Below are positions 1 through 8,227 of a stretch of DNA of 64,000 bases, one piece after another; within the stretch, counting starts at the first letter, position 1; every line of letters starts with the position of its first letter. The notes under the pieces were generated by a model, which did no database searches, was not told the DNA's origin, and saw only the letters and a program-made list of their open reading frames with translations. Origin of the DNA: JAHBVY01 sp964415255 (GTDB taxonomy: Bacteria > Myxococcota_A > Polyangia > Polyangiales > Polyangiaceae); the NCBI GenBank assembly GCA_964415255.1, contig CAYQAC010000001.1, positions 1 to 64,000 on the forward strand, read 5' to 3'. A program made the translations under genes and the position numbers.

Positions 1-1369
1 CAACCAGCTGCGCGGCCGCGCCGGCCGCCAGGGTGACCCGGGCTCCAGCCGGTTCTACCTCTCGCTGGAGGACGACCTGATGCGCATCTTCGCGGGGGAC
101 CGCGTGAAGACGCTGATGGACCGCATGGGCATGCCGGATGACGAGCCCGTCGAGCACCCCTGGGTGACGAAGAGCGTGGAGAACGCGCAGCGCAAGGTGG
201 AGGAGCGCAACTTCGACATCCGCAAGAACGTGCTCGAGTACGACGACGTGATGAACGCGCAGCGCAAGACGGTGTACAGCCTGCGCCAGCAGCTCCTGCT
301 CGGCCGCTACGAGCCAGAGGAGCTGGATGAGCTGGGCAAGCCCACGGGTAAGCCGCGCGCCGTGCCGGTGGATGAGTCCATCACCGCCAAGATTGAGCCG
401 GTGGTGGGGCAGCTCGTGAACATGTTCGCGGACGAGCCGCTCCAGACGCTAGACAAGGACGACGCGCCGCGCCCGCCTAAGCGAAAAGAGATCAAGAAGA
501 TCAAGGCGCTGGTGGAGATCGAGGCGCTCCAGCACGAGACCTACCAAATGTGGGGGGTGAAGCTGGAGCTGGAGGGCGCCGACGCGGCCAAGCGCAGCCC
601 GGTCGAGACCTACGACGAGATCGTGGCGCTTGTGAGTGCTGGGCTCAGCGAGCAGCGCGAGCGCTTCCTCGACCTGCTCGATCGGGTGGTGAGCGCCATC
701 GTGGAGGAGAGCTGCCCACCCAACCGCCAGCCAGAGGATTGGGACTGGAAGGGTATTCATCAGGCGTTCGAAGAGCACTTCAAGGTCAAGCTAGACATCG
801 ACCTCACGCAGTACAGCGACGTCGAGAACCTGGTGCAGGTGCTCTATAACCGCGCGGAGAAGGAGTACCTGGCCCGCGAGGAGAGCATGGGCGTGGAGAC
901 CACGCTGCGGCTGTTCCGCCACCTGTACCTTGAGGAGATCGACCGCGCCTGGGTCGAGCACCTGTCGAACATGGAGCACCTGCGCGATGGCATCGGGCTC
1001 CGTGGCTACGGCCAGCGCGATCCGAAGAACGAGTACAAGAAGGAGGGCTACGACCTCTTCGTCAACATGATGGCGCGCGTGTCGAGCAGCGTGCTCGAGC
1101 GCGTGTTCAAGGCGCACATCCAGCGCACAGAGCAGCTCGCTCAGATGGAGGCGGATGCGGAGCGGCGTCACCAAGCGGAGCTTGAGGCCGCCGTGGCGCG
1201 CCACCTGGGTGAAGCAGGCGAAGGCGACGGCGCCGCGCCGGTGCCGCCCCCCGCCGCGGCCGCTCCCAAGATCAGCCGTAATGATCTGTGCCCCTGCGGC
1301 TCGGGCAAGAAGTTCAAGAAGTGCCATGGCGCGGCGCTCGAGGACGATGACGACGCTAACGCAGCCTGA
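1..1369 (+). CDS. secA: Preprotein translocase ATPase SecA, C-terminal part (5' truncated by window edge)
   Basis: Open from the window edge in frame 2, ending at TGA 1367-1369. The first residues, NQLRGRAGRQGDPGSSRFYL, are the conserved end of the second SecA nucleotide-binding domain. They are followed by the helical scaffold/wing region (VENAQRKVEERNFDIRKNVL; later IGLRGYGQRDPKNEYKKEGY). A Pro/Ala-rich linker leads to the C-terminal zinc-binding SEC-C motif (NDLCPCGSGKKFKKCHG), which in the family binds SecB and lipid. A charged insertion at about 310-510 (ELDELGKPTGKPRA to PPKRKEIKK) lengthens the scaffold. SecA is the cytoplasmic motor of Sec export. The next gene starts inside its last 23 bases, so the two are probably translationally coupled. 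Confidence 0.97.
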   Translation, partial: NQLRGRAGRQGDPGSSRFYLSLEDDLMRIFAGDRVKTLMDRMGMPDDEPVEHPWVTKSVENAQRKVEERNFDIRKNVLEYDDVMNAQRKTVYSLRQQLLLGRYEPEELDELGKPTGKPRAVPVDESITAKIEPVVGQLVNMFADEPLQTLDKDDAPRPPKRKEIKKIKALVEIEALQHETYQMWGVKLELEGADAAKRSPVETYDEIVALVSAGLSEQRERFLDLLDRVVSAIVEESCPPNRQPEDWDWKGIHQAFEEHFKVKLDIDLTQYSDVENLVQVLYNRAEKEYLAREESMGVETTLRLFRHLYLEEIDRAWVEHLSNMEHLRDGIGLRGYGQRDPKNEYKKEGYDLFVNMMARVSSSVLERVFKAHIQRTEQLAQMEADAERRHQAELEAAVARHLGEAGEGDGAAPVPPPAAAAPKISRNDLCPCGSGKKFKKCHGAALEDDDDANAA

Positions 1370-2537
1370 TCGGACGCAGTCACGCGCGCTGTTCACCTGC
1401 GGCGCGCTGCTGCTGGCGGTGGCTTGCGGCGGCAGGGGCGCGCCTCCGGCGAGCGAGCCGCCGCCGCTGCCGCAGCCGAGCGCTACTCAGTCAGCTGCCC
1501 TGCCTGAGCCGCCGCTGCCCGTGGCGCCGCCGCTCGGCCTCTCGCCCGGCGCTGGCATCGAGGACGAGCGAAACTCCATCGACGTGTTTCGGCGCGCGGC
1601 GGGCTCCACCGTCTTCGTGAGCCAGACCCGCACCGTGATCGATCCTAGCTCCCTCAGCCCGACGGAGGTCCCCACCGGCTCGGGCACGGGCTTCGTGTGG
1701 GACACCCAGGGTCACATCGTCACCAATTTCCACGTGGTTAGGGGCGCGCGCTCGCTCAGCGTGCGGCTGTTCGACCAGAGCACCTACAGCGCGGAGATAG
1801 TGGGGGTGGAGCCGCCGAAGGACATCGCGGTGCTGCGCATCAAGCCGGGCGCCACCTTGGTGCCGCTCGATCTGCCGCCCGATAAATATCAGCTGGTGGT
1901 GGGCCAGAAGGCGATCGCCATTGGTAACCCCTTCGGCCTCGATCACACCCTGACCACCGGCGTCGTGTCGGCGCTGGGCCGCGACGTGGTCGGCGCCGGC
2001 GGCGTCACCATCCGCGACATGATCCAGACGGACGCCGCTATTAACCCCGGCAACTCCGGCGGCCCGCTGCTCAACTCAGCGGGCCAGGTGATCGGGATGA
2101 ACACCATGATCTACTCACGCACCGGCGCCAGCGCGGGCATCGGCTTCGCCGTGCCGGTGGACACCATCCGCCGGGTGGTGCCGCAGCTGATCCAGTTCGG
2201 CAAGGTGCGCCAAGTGGGGATGGGCGTGGAGATCGATCCGCTCGGCCGCATCGAGCGCCGCTTCGGGATCAAGGGCGTGATGGTGCTCAAGGCGACGCCG
2301 AACGGCCCCGCCGCGAACACTGGGGTGCGCGGCGTGACTGAGGCGCAGAACCTGTTCGTCCCGGGCGACGTCATCGTCGGCGTCGACGACGAGACGATAG
2401 ACAGCTACGATGACCTCTACAACGCGCTCGACAAGCGCAAGGCGGGCCAGGTGGTGCGCGTGAAGCTCATCCGCGGGGTGGGTCAACCGGACCGCAAGGA
2501 GATCCTGGTGCAGCTCGAGTTGATGGTGATCAACTGA
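1347..2537 (+). CDS. HtrA/DegP-like trypsin-family serine protease, predicted lipoprotein
   Basis: 396 residues. ATG 1347 is chosen over an upstream in-frame ATG at 1326 because GAGG lies 5-8 bases before it and it gives a clean lipoprotein signal: hydrophobic stretch, then LAVAC-GG. A Pro/Ser-rich linker follows. The chymotrypsin-fold domain has the full triad: His129 (TNFHVV), Asp159 (PKDIAVLRI) and Ser237 (INPGNSGGPL). One C-terminal PDZ domain follows (about 270-390: GVMVLKATPNGPAANTG, GDVIVGVDDETI). One PDZ makes it DegS- or HhoA-like rather than DegP. The family degrades or senses misfolded envelope proteins. It overlaps secA by 23 bases, which suits a role in export quality control, but the exact substrate is unknown. 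Confidence 0.9.
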   Translation: MTTLTQPDRTQSRALFTCGALLLAVACGGRGAPPASEPPPLPQPSATQSAALPEPPLPVAPPLGLSPGAGIEDERNSIDVFRRAAGSTVFVSQTRTVIDPSSLSPTEVPTGSGTGFVWDTQGHIVTNFHVVRGARSLSVRLFDQSTYSAEIVGVEPPKDIAVLRIKPGATLVPLDLPPDKYQLVVGQKAIAIGNPFGLDHTLTTGVVSALGRDVVGAGGVTIRDMIQTDAAINPGNSGGPLLNSAGQVIGMNTMIYSRTGASAGIGFAVPVDTIRRVVPQLIQFGKVRQVGMGVEIDPLGRIERRFGIKGVMVLKATPNGPAANTGVRGVTEAQNLFVPGDVIVGVDDETIDSYDDLYNALDKRKAGQVVRVKLIRGVGQPDRKEILVQLELMVIN

Positions 2538-2543
2538 CGGTAC

Positions 2544-3038
2544 GTGGGCATGCAGCCGTATCAACCACCGAGCGAACACACCGAGGTCGCGGCGCCCGAG
2601 GAGGCGGGGGACGACATTGAGCTCGCGCGCGTCAGCGGCCTGGTGAAGCTCGCCACCGGCGCCCTGCTGCTGACGGGGATCCTCAGCGTGCTCTTGGTGG
2701 CGCAGATGCTGCTCGGCTTCCGCGTCATTGGCCTCTTGCGGGTGCTCCTCTACCTGATCGGGGTGCTCGGCGTCGGCTGCGCCTTCCTGGGCCTCCAGGT
2801 GGGGCGCCTCCGCGCCTGGAGCTCGGGGCCAGCGATCGCGGTCGCTATCACCCAGCTCATCGCCCTCTCGCTGTGGGCGCTGCTATCGCTCATGAGCTTG
2901 GTGTTCAGCTTGCTCTTGCCGCTAGCCGCGCTCGCCTCCATCGTCGCCGCGGTCGCCACCCCCGTGGCGCGCGCGGATCTACTGCGCGCCGCCAGGGCGC
3001 GCGCGCGCCTCGCCGCGAGCGGTCTCGGCCTCTCTTGA
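2544..3038 (+). CDS. Small hydrophobic membrane protein of unknown function
   Basis: 164 residues from GTG 2544; ATG 2550, two codons on, is equally possible. It lies 6 bases after the protease stop, so it is probably in the same operon. The acidic N-terminal tail of about 25 residues is followed by roughly four hydrophobic segments (about 31-55, 62-82, 92-110 and 113-137) and a basic Arg/Ala-rich C-terminus. I recognise no catalytic motif. The layout resembles small DUF-type four-helix membrane proteins, but I cannot assign a family. Confidence 0.75.
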   Translation: MGMQPYQPPSEHTEVAAPEEAGDDIELARVSGLVKLATGALLLTGILSVLLVAQMLLGFRVIGLLRVLLYLIGVLGVGCAFLGLQVGRLRAWSSGPAIAVAITQLIALSLWALLSLMSLVFSLLLPLAALASIVAAVATPVARADLLRAARARARLAASGLGLS

Positions 3039-3049
3039 AGGAGCCCCCT

Positions 3050-3805
3050 GTGACACGCGCCACCCTCGCCGACTGGCTACGCCAAGAGCCCTTCGGCCTC
3101 ACCCTGTCGTCGGGCTTCTTCGGCTTCTTCGCCCACACCGGCGTGCTCGCCGCGCTGGAGGAGGCAGAGCTCATCCCCAGCTGCGTCTCGGGCTCGAGCG
3201 CGGGCGCCCTGGTGACTGGGCTGTGGGCAGCTGGGATGACGAGCGCGGCGATCGAGGAGGAGCTGCTCAGCCTCCAGCGCGAGCACTTCTGGGATCCTGG
3301 CCTCGGGCTGGGGGTGCTACGTGGCCGGCTATTCCAGGCCAAGCTCGCCTCGCTGCTGCCGGTCGAGCGCTTTGAAAAGTGCCGCGTGCCGCTCGCCGTG
3401 AGCGTGTTCGACGTCCGCACCAGGCGCACGGAGGTGGTGCGTAGCGGCGCCCTGGAGCCGGCGATCCGCGCCTCGTGCACGCTCCCGGTGCTGTTCCAGC
3501 CCACCTGGGTCGGGGGGCGCCCGCTGCTCGACGGCGGCATCCTGGACCGCCCCGGGCTCGCCGGCATGAGCCACCCGAGGGTACTCTACCACCACCTCAG
3601 CTCACGCTCACCTTGGCGGCGCGCGAAGTCGCTGGCGCTCCCCGAGCGCGCCGGCCTCACCTCGCTGGTGCTCGACGGCCTGCCGCGAGTGAGCCCGTTT
3701 CACCTGGAGCGGGGCCGTGAGGCCCTCACGCGCGCGCGAGATGCCGCGCGGCGCGCGCTGGAGGCGCCCATCGTGAGCGGCGTGGCGCGCCAGCAGGTGC
3801 TGTGA
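3050..3805 (+). CDS. Patatin-like phospholipase / acyl hydrolase
   Basis: 251 residues. GTG 3050 is chosen because GAAGGAG lies about 7 bases upstream and the domain begins right after it. The patatin hallmarks are present. The glycine-rich oxyanion segment is SGFFGFFAHTG. The nucleophile elbow GSSAG has Ser50. The catalytic Asp161 lies in LLDGGI, giving a Ser-Asp dyad. There is no signal peptide. Patatins release fatty acids from phospholipids. The gene starts 11 bases after the membrane-protein gene, so secA, protease, membrane protein and lipase read as one run. Whether the released fatty acids feed the LuxE/LuxC genes 3 kb away is speculation. Confidence 0.85.
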   Translation: MTRATLADWLRQEPFGLTLSSGFFGFFAHTGVLAALEEAELIPSCVSGSSAGALVTGLWAAGMTSAAIEEELLSLQREHFWDPGLGLGVLRGRLFQAKLASLLPVERFEKCRVPLAVSVFDVRTRRTEVVRSGALEPAIRASCTLPVLFQPTWVGGRPLLDGGILDRPGLAGMSHPRVLYHHLSSRSPWRRAKSLALPERAGLTSLVLDGLPRVSPFHLERGREALTRARDAARRALEAPIVSGVARQQVL

Positions 3806-3807
3806 GG

Positions 3808-3951
3808 GCGCTTTGATGGCGCTGCGAGGGCGTTAGTCAGCTTAACTCACTTCAAGGCTCACGCGGCGCTGGAAGGCGCTTTGATGGCACTTTGACGACG
3901 CTGCGAGGGCGTTAGTCAGCTTAACTCACTTCAAGGCTCACGCGGCGCTGG
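3808..3951. repeat. Direct repeat, two identical 52-bp copies 79 bp apart
   Basis: 3821-3872 and 3900-3951 are identical over 52 bases (starting GCTGCGAGGGCGTTAGTCAG). Each is preceded by a partial GCGCTTTGATGGC copy. Each contains GTCAGCTTAACTCAC, one mismatch from the GTCAG-N5-CTGAC word found across this window. The repeat separates two convergent genes, and the second copy runs into the last codons of the minus-strand gene. Confidence 0.9.
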
Positions 3952-5619
3952 CAGGCGCTGTGATGGCACTGGCACGCGCTGTGATGGCGCTGGCAGGCGC
4001 TGGAGCAGCGGATCGCGGAGCCGCGCACGGTAGTAGAGCGCGCGCGCCGGAGCCTCCGCCATGATCCCCTCCCAGGTCCGCCGCCGCGGACGGCTCATGT
4101 GATCCGCGAGTCCATAGGGGAAGCCCGTGAGCGGATCTGTCTCCTCCACTAGCAGCGCGTGCTGGTGGACGCGCCCGTCGCGCTTCAGGCCGCGGATGGC
4201 GACGATGTCTCCCGGCCGTGAGCCGCCTTCGAGCGCGCTCAACTGCGCGAAGAAGCGGGAGCGCTGGGCGAAGGGGATGGTCTCCGTGAAGCGCTCGAAC
4301 TCGAACAGCTCGGGCTGCTCCTCAAAGAAGCGCCCAAGCGCGATCACGCCGCGGCGATTCTTGATCCCGAGCTGGTTGAAATCGAGCCTCCCTGAGCGCC
4401 GCGCGGGCGGCTCCCCACGCGGCGTGAACCAAGTACCCGCGGCCCGCTCGAAGCTCTCCAACACGAAGTCGGCGCACACCCCGGGCGGCGCTGGGGCACC
4501 CGCCCGATCGAACACGAGGTAGCTCGCCTCCTCCACCCGGAAGGCGTGCTGGCCGCGGAGGTAAGCGCTGTACCACGCGGGGCGCAGCTCACCGTCTCGG
4601 TCCGGGCCCTCCACGCCACGCGGGCGATCGAAGCTCCGTTGCTCAACCACCATCTCATCGATGGCTCCGCGGAGCGAAGCACGCGCCGCGCGGCGCCACC
4701 CCTCAGCGCGCTGCTGAGCGCCGATCGCGGCGCGCGTCGCTGCGGGCGCGTCGAGGCACTCAAGCGCCACCTCACCCGAGCCCGTCACGCGCAGCAGCGC
4801 GCGCGTTGAACCAGGGTACGCCTCGAAGCTCAGCTCGGCCACGACAGCCTCCGGCGTGAGGTGGAGCAGGGTGAGCGAGCGGGTCCCCGCCTCACGCGCG
4901 AAGCCCTTGAAATCCAGGTGCAGCCGGGGCGGCTGCGGAGCACCTGGGAGCCAACTCTGATCGCCATGCAACAGCTCGGCGCGCTGACCCTCATGGCTGC
5001 CCCCCACATGAACGTAGTGGCGCTGAGCGCCGGCGCCGCGTGATGCGAGCTGGAGCCGCGCGCTGCCGCGCAAGACCTCGAGCGCCGGCTCGTCATACAG
5101 CTGCTCCCAGCGCAGCTCCTGCGCCAGCGCCAGCGCCTCCAGCGGCTCGCTTGAGTACACGTAACCCTCACGGAGCAGCGAGCCGCGCAGCGCCGCTCGC
5201 GAGCCGCGCAGGGCACGCACGAGCCGCGCGATGCGCGCGCGCGGCGCCACGCCCTGGGGCGCCGCGCGCGTGGCGGCTTCAGGCAGCTCCGCTGACGTTA
5301 TCTGGCGCGGCTCCCGTAGCCACACGAGCGGCTCCCCGCGCGCGCGCCCCAAGGTCTCGATGCGCGCGCTGAGGTTCAGCGGCGAGCCCTCGGCTGGCGC
5401 GCGCGCCAGCGTGGCCTTGATGGCCTCCTGGCAGGCCACACGCTCATGATCCTCTGGCGGCGCGCTGCTTGACGGCGCCGCCGCTTGGCTCGCCGCTACG
5501 CCAGGCGCCGGGGGGCTCGATGGGCCCGTCCGCTGAGGCCCGCATGAAGCCCAGACCAGCACGCCCGCCGCCAACGAGCAGGCGAGCACGAGCAACGGCT
5601 TACCCTGGGTCACACCCAT
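3931..5619 (-). CDS. Secreted lipoprotein with possible NlpC/P60-like C-terminal domain
   Basis: 562 residues from ATG 5619; an upstream in-frame start at 5658 only adds 13 residues before the signal. The N-terminus is a lipoprotein signal (hydrophobic core ending VWASC-GP) and then a Pro/Ser linker. The middle 300 residues match nothing I know. The C-terminal part has a Cys in a helix-like context (Cys382, PGVCADFVLESF), a GD turn (RPGDIVAIRG) and a His pair (HQHALLVEE, about 485-487). That order resembles NlpC/P60 or related amidase/transglutaminase-fold hydrolases. This is an inference from spacing only. The last 25 residues are repetitive (PAPSQRVPVPSQRLPAP) and come from the DNA repeat beneath them. 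It lies 144 bases downstream of the luxC-like gene, on the same strand. Confidence 0.65.
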   Translation of the reverse strand: MGVTQGKPLLVLACSLAAGVLVWASCGPQRTGPSSPPAPGVAASQAAAPSSSAPPEDHERVACQEAIKATLARAPAEGSPLNLSARIETLGRARGEPLVWLREPRQITSAELPEAATRAAPQGVAPRARIARLVRALRGSRAALRGSLLREGYVYSSEPLEALALAQELRWEQLYDEPALEVLRGSARLQLASRGAGAQRHYVHVGGSHEGQRAELLHGDQSWLPGAPQPPRLHLDFKGFAREAGTRSLTLLHLTPEAVVAELSFEAYPGSTRALLRVTGSGEVALECLDAPAATRAAIGAQQRAEGWRRAARASLRGAIDEMVVEQRSFDRPRGVEGPDRDGELRPAWYSAYLRGQHAFRVEEASYLVFDRAGAPAPPGVCADFVLESFERAAGTWFTPRGEPPARRSGRLDFNQLGIKNRRGVIALGRFFEEQPELFEFERFTETIPFAQRSRFFAQLSALEGGSRPGDIVAIRGLKRDGRVHQHALLVEETDPLTGFPYGLADHMSRPRRRTWEGIMAEAPARALYYRARLRDPLLQRLPAPSQRVPVPSQRLPAPREP

Positions 5620-5726
5620 GGGCTGTTCAACGCCCACCCTGGGGCGCGCGCTTCCCAAGAAAACAAGGGACTGCGCGGAGTCGCTGGGGCGGACGCGCGC
5701 CCATCCACGCTGAGCAGCGGCCGGCA

Positions 5727-5741
5727 GTCACACTAACTGAC
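5727..5741. repeat. Near-match GTCAG-N5-CTGAC palindrome between genes
   Basis: GTCACACTAACTGAC, one mismatch from the window-wide word, in the gap between the luxC-like gene and the lipoprotein gene. Confidence 0.6.
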
Positions 5742-5762
5742 CTATCGGAGCCACCGCGCCGC

Positions 5763-7025
5763 TCACAAGCGCTCACCCTCCACACCAACGCGCCGATCCA
5801 CTGGGCCATCGAGCGGCGGGCGCTGCATCATGCCAACACGGCAAATCCGCGCCCTCGGCAGCGCGCGCTGGGCGCGCCTCATGAGCTCCGGCGGCCCCTC
5901 CACGCTCAGCGTGGTGATGTACGGCGCTAAGCCTTCCAGCAGGCTGAGCGGCTCAGAGCTCTGCACCAAGTGCAGGTAGCGACCGACGGGCGGCAGTATC
6001 AGGCGCCCTAACGCACCGCTCAACTCGCCACTAGGTGCGCTTGGAGCACCGCCCTCAGCGACGCGGCCCACGCCTGCGCCCTCCCGCTCGCGCTGCTCCC
6101 CCCCTTGAGGCCCTGGTGGCTCACTTGAAGGCGCCGCGCGGTGCCCCTGAAGCTCCACCCCCACGGCCCCTCTCCCCGCGAAGCAGAGCTCCCCCACGTA
6201 GGCCATGGTGTCGCGGTAGAGCGCCGCGTCCGCGGCCTCTTCAGCCGACAGCGCGCCGCGCGGCATCCGCGCCTCCAGCGCCGACAGCGCGCGACCCAGC
6301 TCGCGGCCCAGGGCGCTCACTATTTCGTCAGGCGCATTGACTAATACCAGGCGTGGGCTGAGGCACCCGCGTTGATCGAACACCGCCACGTCGCGCGCTA
6401 AGAGCTCAGCGTAAGCGGTGAGGCTCCGCGGGGCGCCGCTCGGGAGTGAGGCTAGCTCACCGCTCCCCGGCTCGGTCACCCGCGCGTCAGGCGCTGGCTC
6501 ACACAGCGCCACGCCAAACCCAAAACCATGCCCGTGGAGCACCACCCCGGCGGCGAGCTCGCCCCTCAAGCTGCTGAGCGTCGAGTCATCACCATAGGCG
6601 AACAGGTGCTCCCCCGGGCGCGGCACCAGCTCGCTCACGATGCGGAAGGCGCCGCCGCTCGCCTCCGAGAGCAGCTCGAGCATCAGCGGCTCACGGCGCG
6701 AGGCGCGCGCGAACACCTTGGGTGACGCGGCGAGGCCCAGCGCCAGGGCGCGCAGCGCCGCCACGAAGACGTTGGCGCTGAGCAGCACGTGAGCGCACGG
6801 CGCCTCGGGCACGCTGTCGCACAGCGCCGCGATCTCAGCGTCGGTCGCGTCCACCTCCAGGTGGTGCTGGAGCGCGTACTCGACGCCCTCTCGGCTGAGC
6901 CCAGTCAACGCTGGCAGCTCAGCGCGAGCGCGCTGGCCCAGCGGGTGCTCAGGGTCGACTATTTTCCGTGCGGCATTAAGCAAACCCCTCACCCGCGCCG
7001 CCCGCGCGGACACCCCCGCGCTCAC
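5763..7025 (-). CDS. LuxC-family acyl-CoA / acyl-protein reductase
   Basis: 420 residues from GTG 7025, which overlaps the stop of the upstream gene by 4 bases (GTGA). LuxC enzymes reduce an enzyme-bound fatty acyl thioester to the aldehyde with NADPH. Seen here: a cofactor-domain core (HVLLSANVFVAALRALALGL), the active-site loop VFDQRGCLSPR whose Cys is the expected acyl-accepting nucleophile, and a LuxC-like C-terminal signature (GMMQRPPLDGPVDRR). A glycine/glutamate-rich insertion at roughly residues 305-340 (SSEPPGPQGGEQREREGAGV) interrupts the domain and looks like a low-complexity loop. It is the third gene of an operon with aminotransferase and LuxE-like genes. No luxAB or luxD is in view, so light production is not implied. 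Confidence 0.8.
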   Translation of the reverse strand: MSAGVSARAARVRGLLNAARKIVDPEHPLGQRARAELPALTGLSREGVEYALQHHLEVDATDAEIAALCDSVPEAPCAHVLLSANVFVAALRALALGLAASPKVFARASRREPLMLELLSEASGGAFRIVSELVPRPGEHLFAYGDDSTLSSLRGELAAGVVLHGHGFGFGVALCEPAPDARVTEPGSGELASLPSGAPRSLTAYAELLARDVAVFDQRGCLSPRLVLVNAPDEIVSALGRELGRALSALEARMPRGALSAEEAADAALYRDTMAYVGELCFAGRGAVGVELQGHRAAPSSEPPGPQGGEQREREGAGVGRVAEGGAPSAPSGELSGALGRLILPPVGRYLHLVQSSEPLSLLEGLAPYITTLSVEGPPELMRRAQRALPRARICRVGMMQRPPLDGPVDRRVGVEGERL

Positions 7026-8227
7026 GCTGGCCTCCCTGGCGCGAGCAGCGGCTCAAACGCAAGTGAACAGCCACGCTGTCTACTGCCACGCCGGCGGCCG
7101 AGCAGCTGCACGCCGCCGCTGTCATCGCGACGCACCAGGTCTTGGGTGAGCACCGCGACGGCTGAGTCCACGTTCGCGAGATCAATGATCTTGGCGAGGC
7201 CGACCTCCCCGCGTGAAACGGGCTTGAGCGTCGCTGGGTCCACCGGGATCACCCGCAGCCAGGGCGGCTCCAAGTAGACGCCCGCTGGCCCCGAGAGGCC
7301 CGAGCCAGGCAGGCTGCCTTCATAGAGCTGCGAGGAGAGCTCGGTCATGCCGTACTCCCCCACCACCTGCGACTCGGGGATACGAAACACCCGCGCGACG
7401 GCCTGGGCCAGCTCGCTCCGCGGCACCTCGCGGCTGCGCCCTTTGAAGCCACCCGTGAACATCACCACGGTGCGGCGCGGCGCGGGGATCTGGGCGCCGG
7501 CGAGCGCCTCAAGCAGCGCCACCAAAGCGAAGGAGGTCGCGAGCAGGAGCAGCGGCTCTTGACGCTCCAGCGCGACGCGTGACGCGCGCCTCAAGCCCTC
7601 CGCGTCAACCCCCGCCTGACTCGCGAGCCAGCGCGCGGGGGAGTCTCCCTCGAAGACCGCGCCCTGTGGCGCGAGGCTCAGCGCGCGGCCATCCCAGCGC
7701 CGCATGAACAGCTGCATCATGTGACCGAGGGACGAGCCGAGCGTGGTCACGGGCGGCGGCGCGAGGGCCACCACCACCCGCGGCCCGATCGGCCGCGCGC
7801 CGTCTTGGAACGCGGTGAGGGCACGCCAACCATAGGCTACGGAGAGCTCATCGTAGGTCGCGAGCGTGCGCAGCGCGTGCTCTCCGCTGAGGCCTGAGGT
7901 GGTGCCGCTGGTCCTGAAGCGGGCCACGTCGAGCGAGGCAGGGTGGACGGCGACGCGCGTCAAACGAAACACCTCGGTCGGCACCCCGACCAAGTCTTCG
8001 TAGCGTTCGAGCAGCACGCCACGGGCCTCAACCAAGCGCTGGTACCCTGGGATGTGCGCCGCTTGGAACCGCGCGAGCGCCAGCGCCAGCGCCTCAAACT
8101 CGCCCTCTTCAGGCGGCTGCGCGAGGCTCGCGCGCGCGAAGCCGCGCACCCGCTCATGCAGCGTCTCCGACGCGGCGACGACCGGCGACAGCTCGCCCCC
8201 TGGTGCCGATTGCGACTCAACCTTCAC
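7022..8227 (-). CDS. LuxE/PaaK-family acyl-protein synthetase
   Basis: 401 residues from GTG 8227, overlapping the aminotransferase stop by 4 bases. LuxE activates a fatty acid with ATP as acyl-AMP and passes it to LuxC. Motifs seen in order: FRTSGTTSGLSGEH (adenylate-forming P-loop), GGFKGRSREV, GEYGMTELSSQLYEG (the A5-type YGMTE motif), PPWLRVIPVDPATL, and a C-terminal GEVGLAKIIDLANVDSAVAV with a final RRRGSRQRGCSLA. The order and length fit LuxE rather than phenylacetate-CoA ligase. It should supply activated acyl groups to the LuxC-like reductase translated next. Confidence 0.82.
   Translation of the reverse strand: MKVESQSAPGGELSPVVAASETLHERVRGFARASLAQPPEEGEFEALALALARFQAAHIPGYQRLVEARGVLLERYEDLVGVPTEVFRLTRVAVHPASLDVARFRTSGTTSGLSGEHALRTLATYDELSVAYGWRALTAFQDGARPIGPRVVVALAPPPVTTLGSSLGHMMQLFMRRWDGRALSLAPQGAVFEGDSPARWLASQAGVDAEGLRRASRVALERQEPLLLLATSFALVALLEALAGAQIPAPRRTVVMFTGGFKGRSREVPRSELAQAVARVFRIPESQVVGEYGMTELSSQLYEGSLPGSGLSGPAGVYLEPPWLRVIPVDPATLKPVSRGEVGLAKIIDLANVDSAVAVLTQDLVRRDDSGGVQLLGRRRGSRQRGCSLAFEPLLAPGRPA

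Noticed and set aside
791..1396. 201-residue minus-strand frame across the secA end.
   Set aside because: Shadow of secA; composition and lack of start signal.
1727..1740. TTTCCACGTGGTTA as a parS site.
   Set aside because: Only the central CACGTG resembles parS; the flanks do not, and it lies inside a protease gene.
5763..8227. Possible lux operon for bioluminescence.
   Set aside because: No luxA or luxB, and LuxC/LuxE-like proteins occur widely without luminescence.
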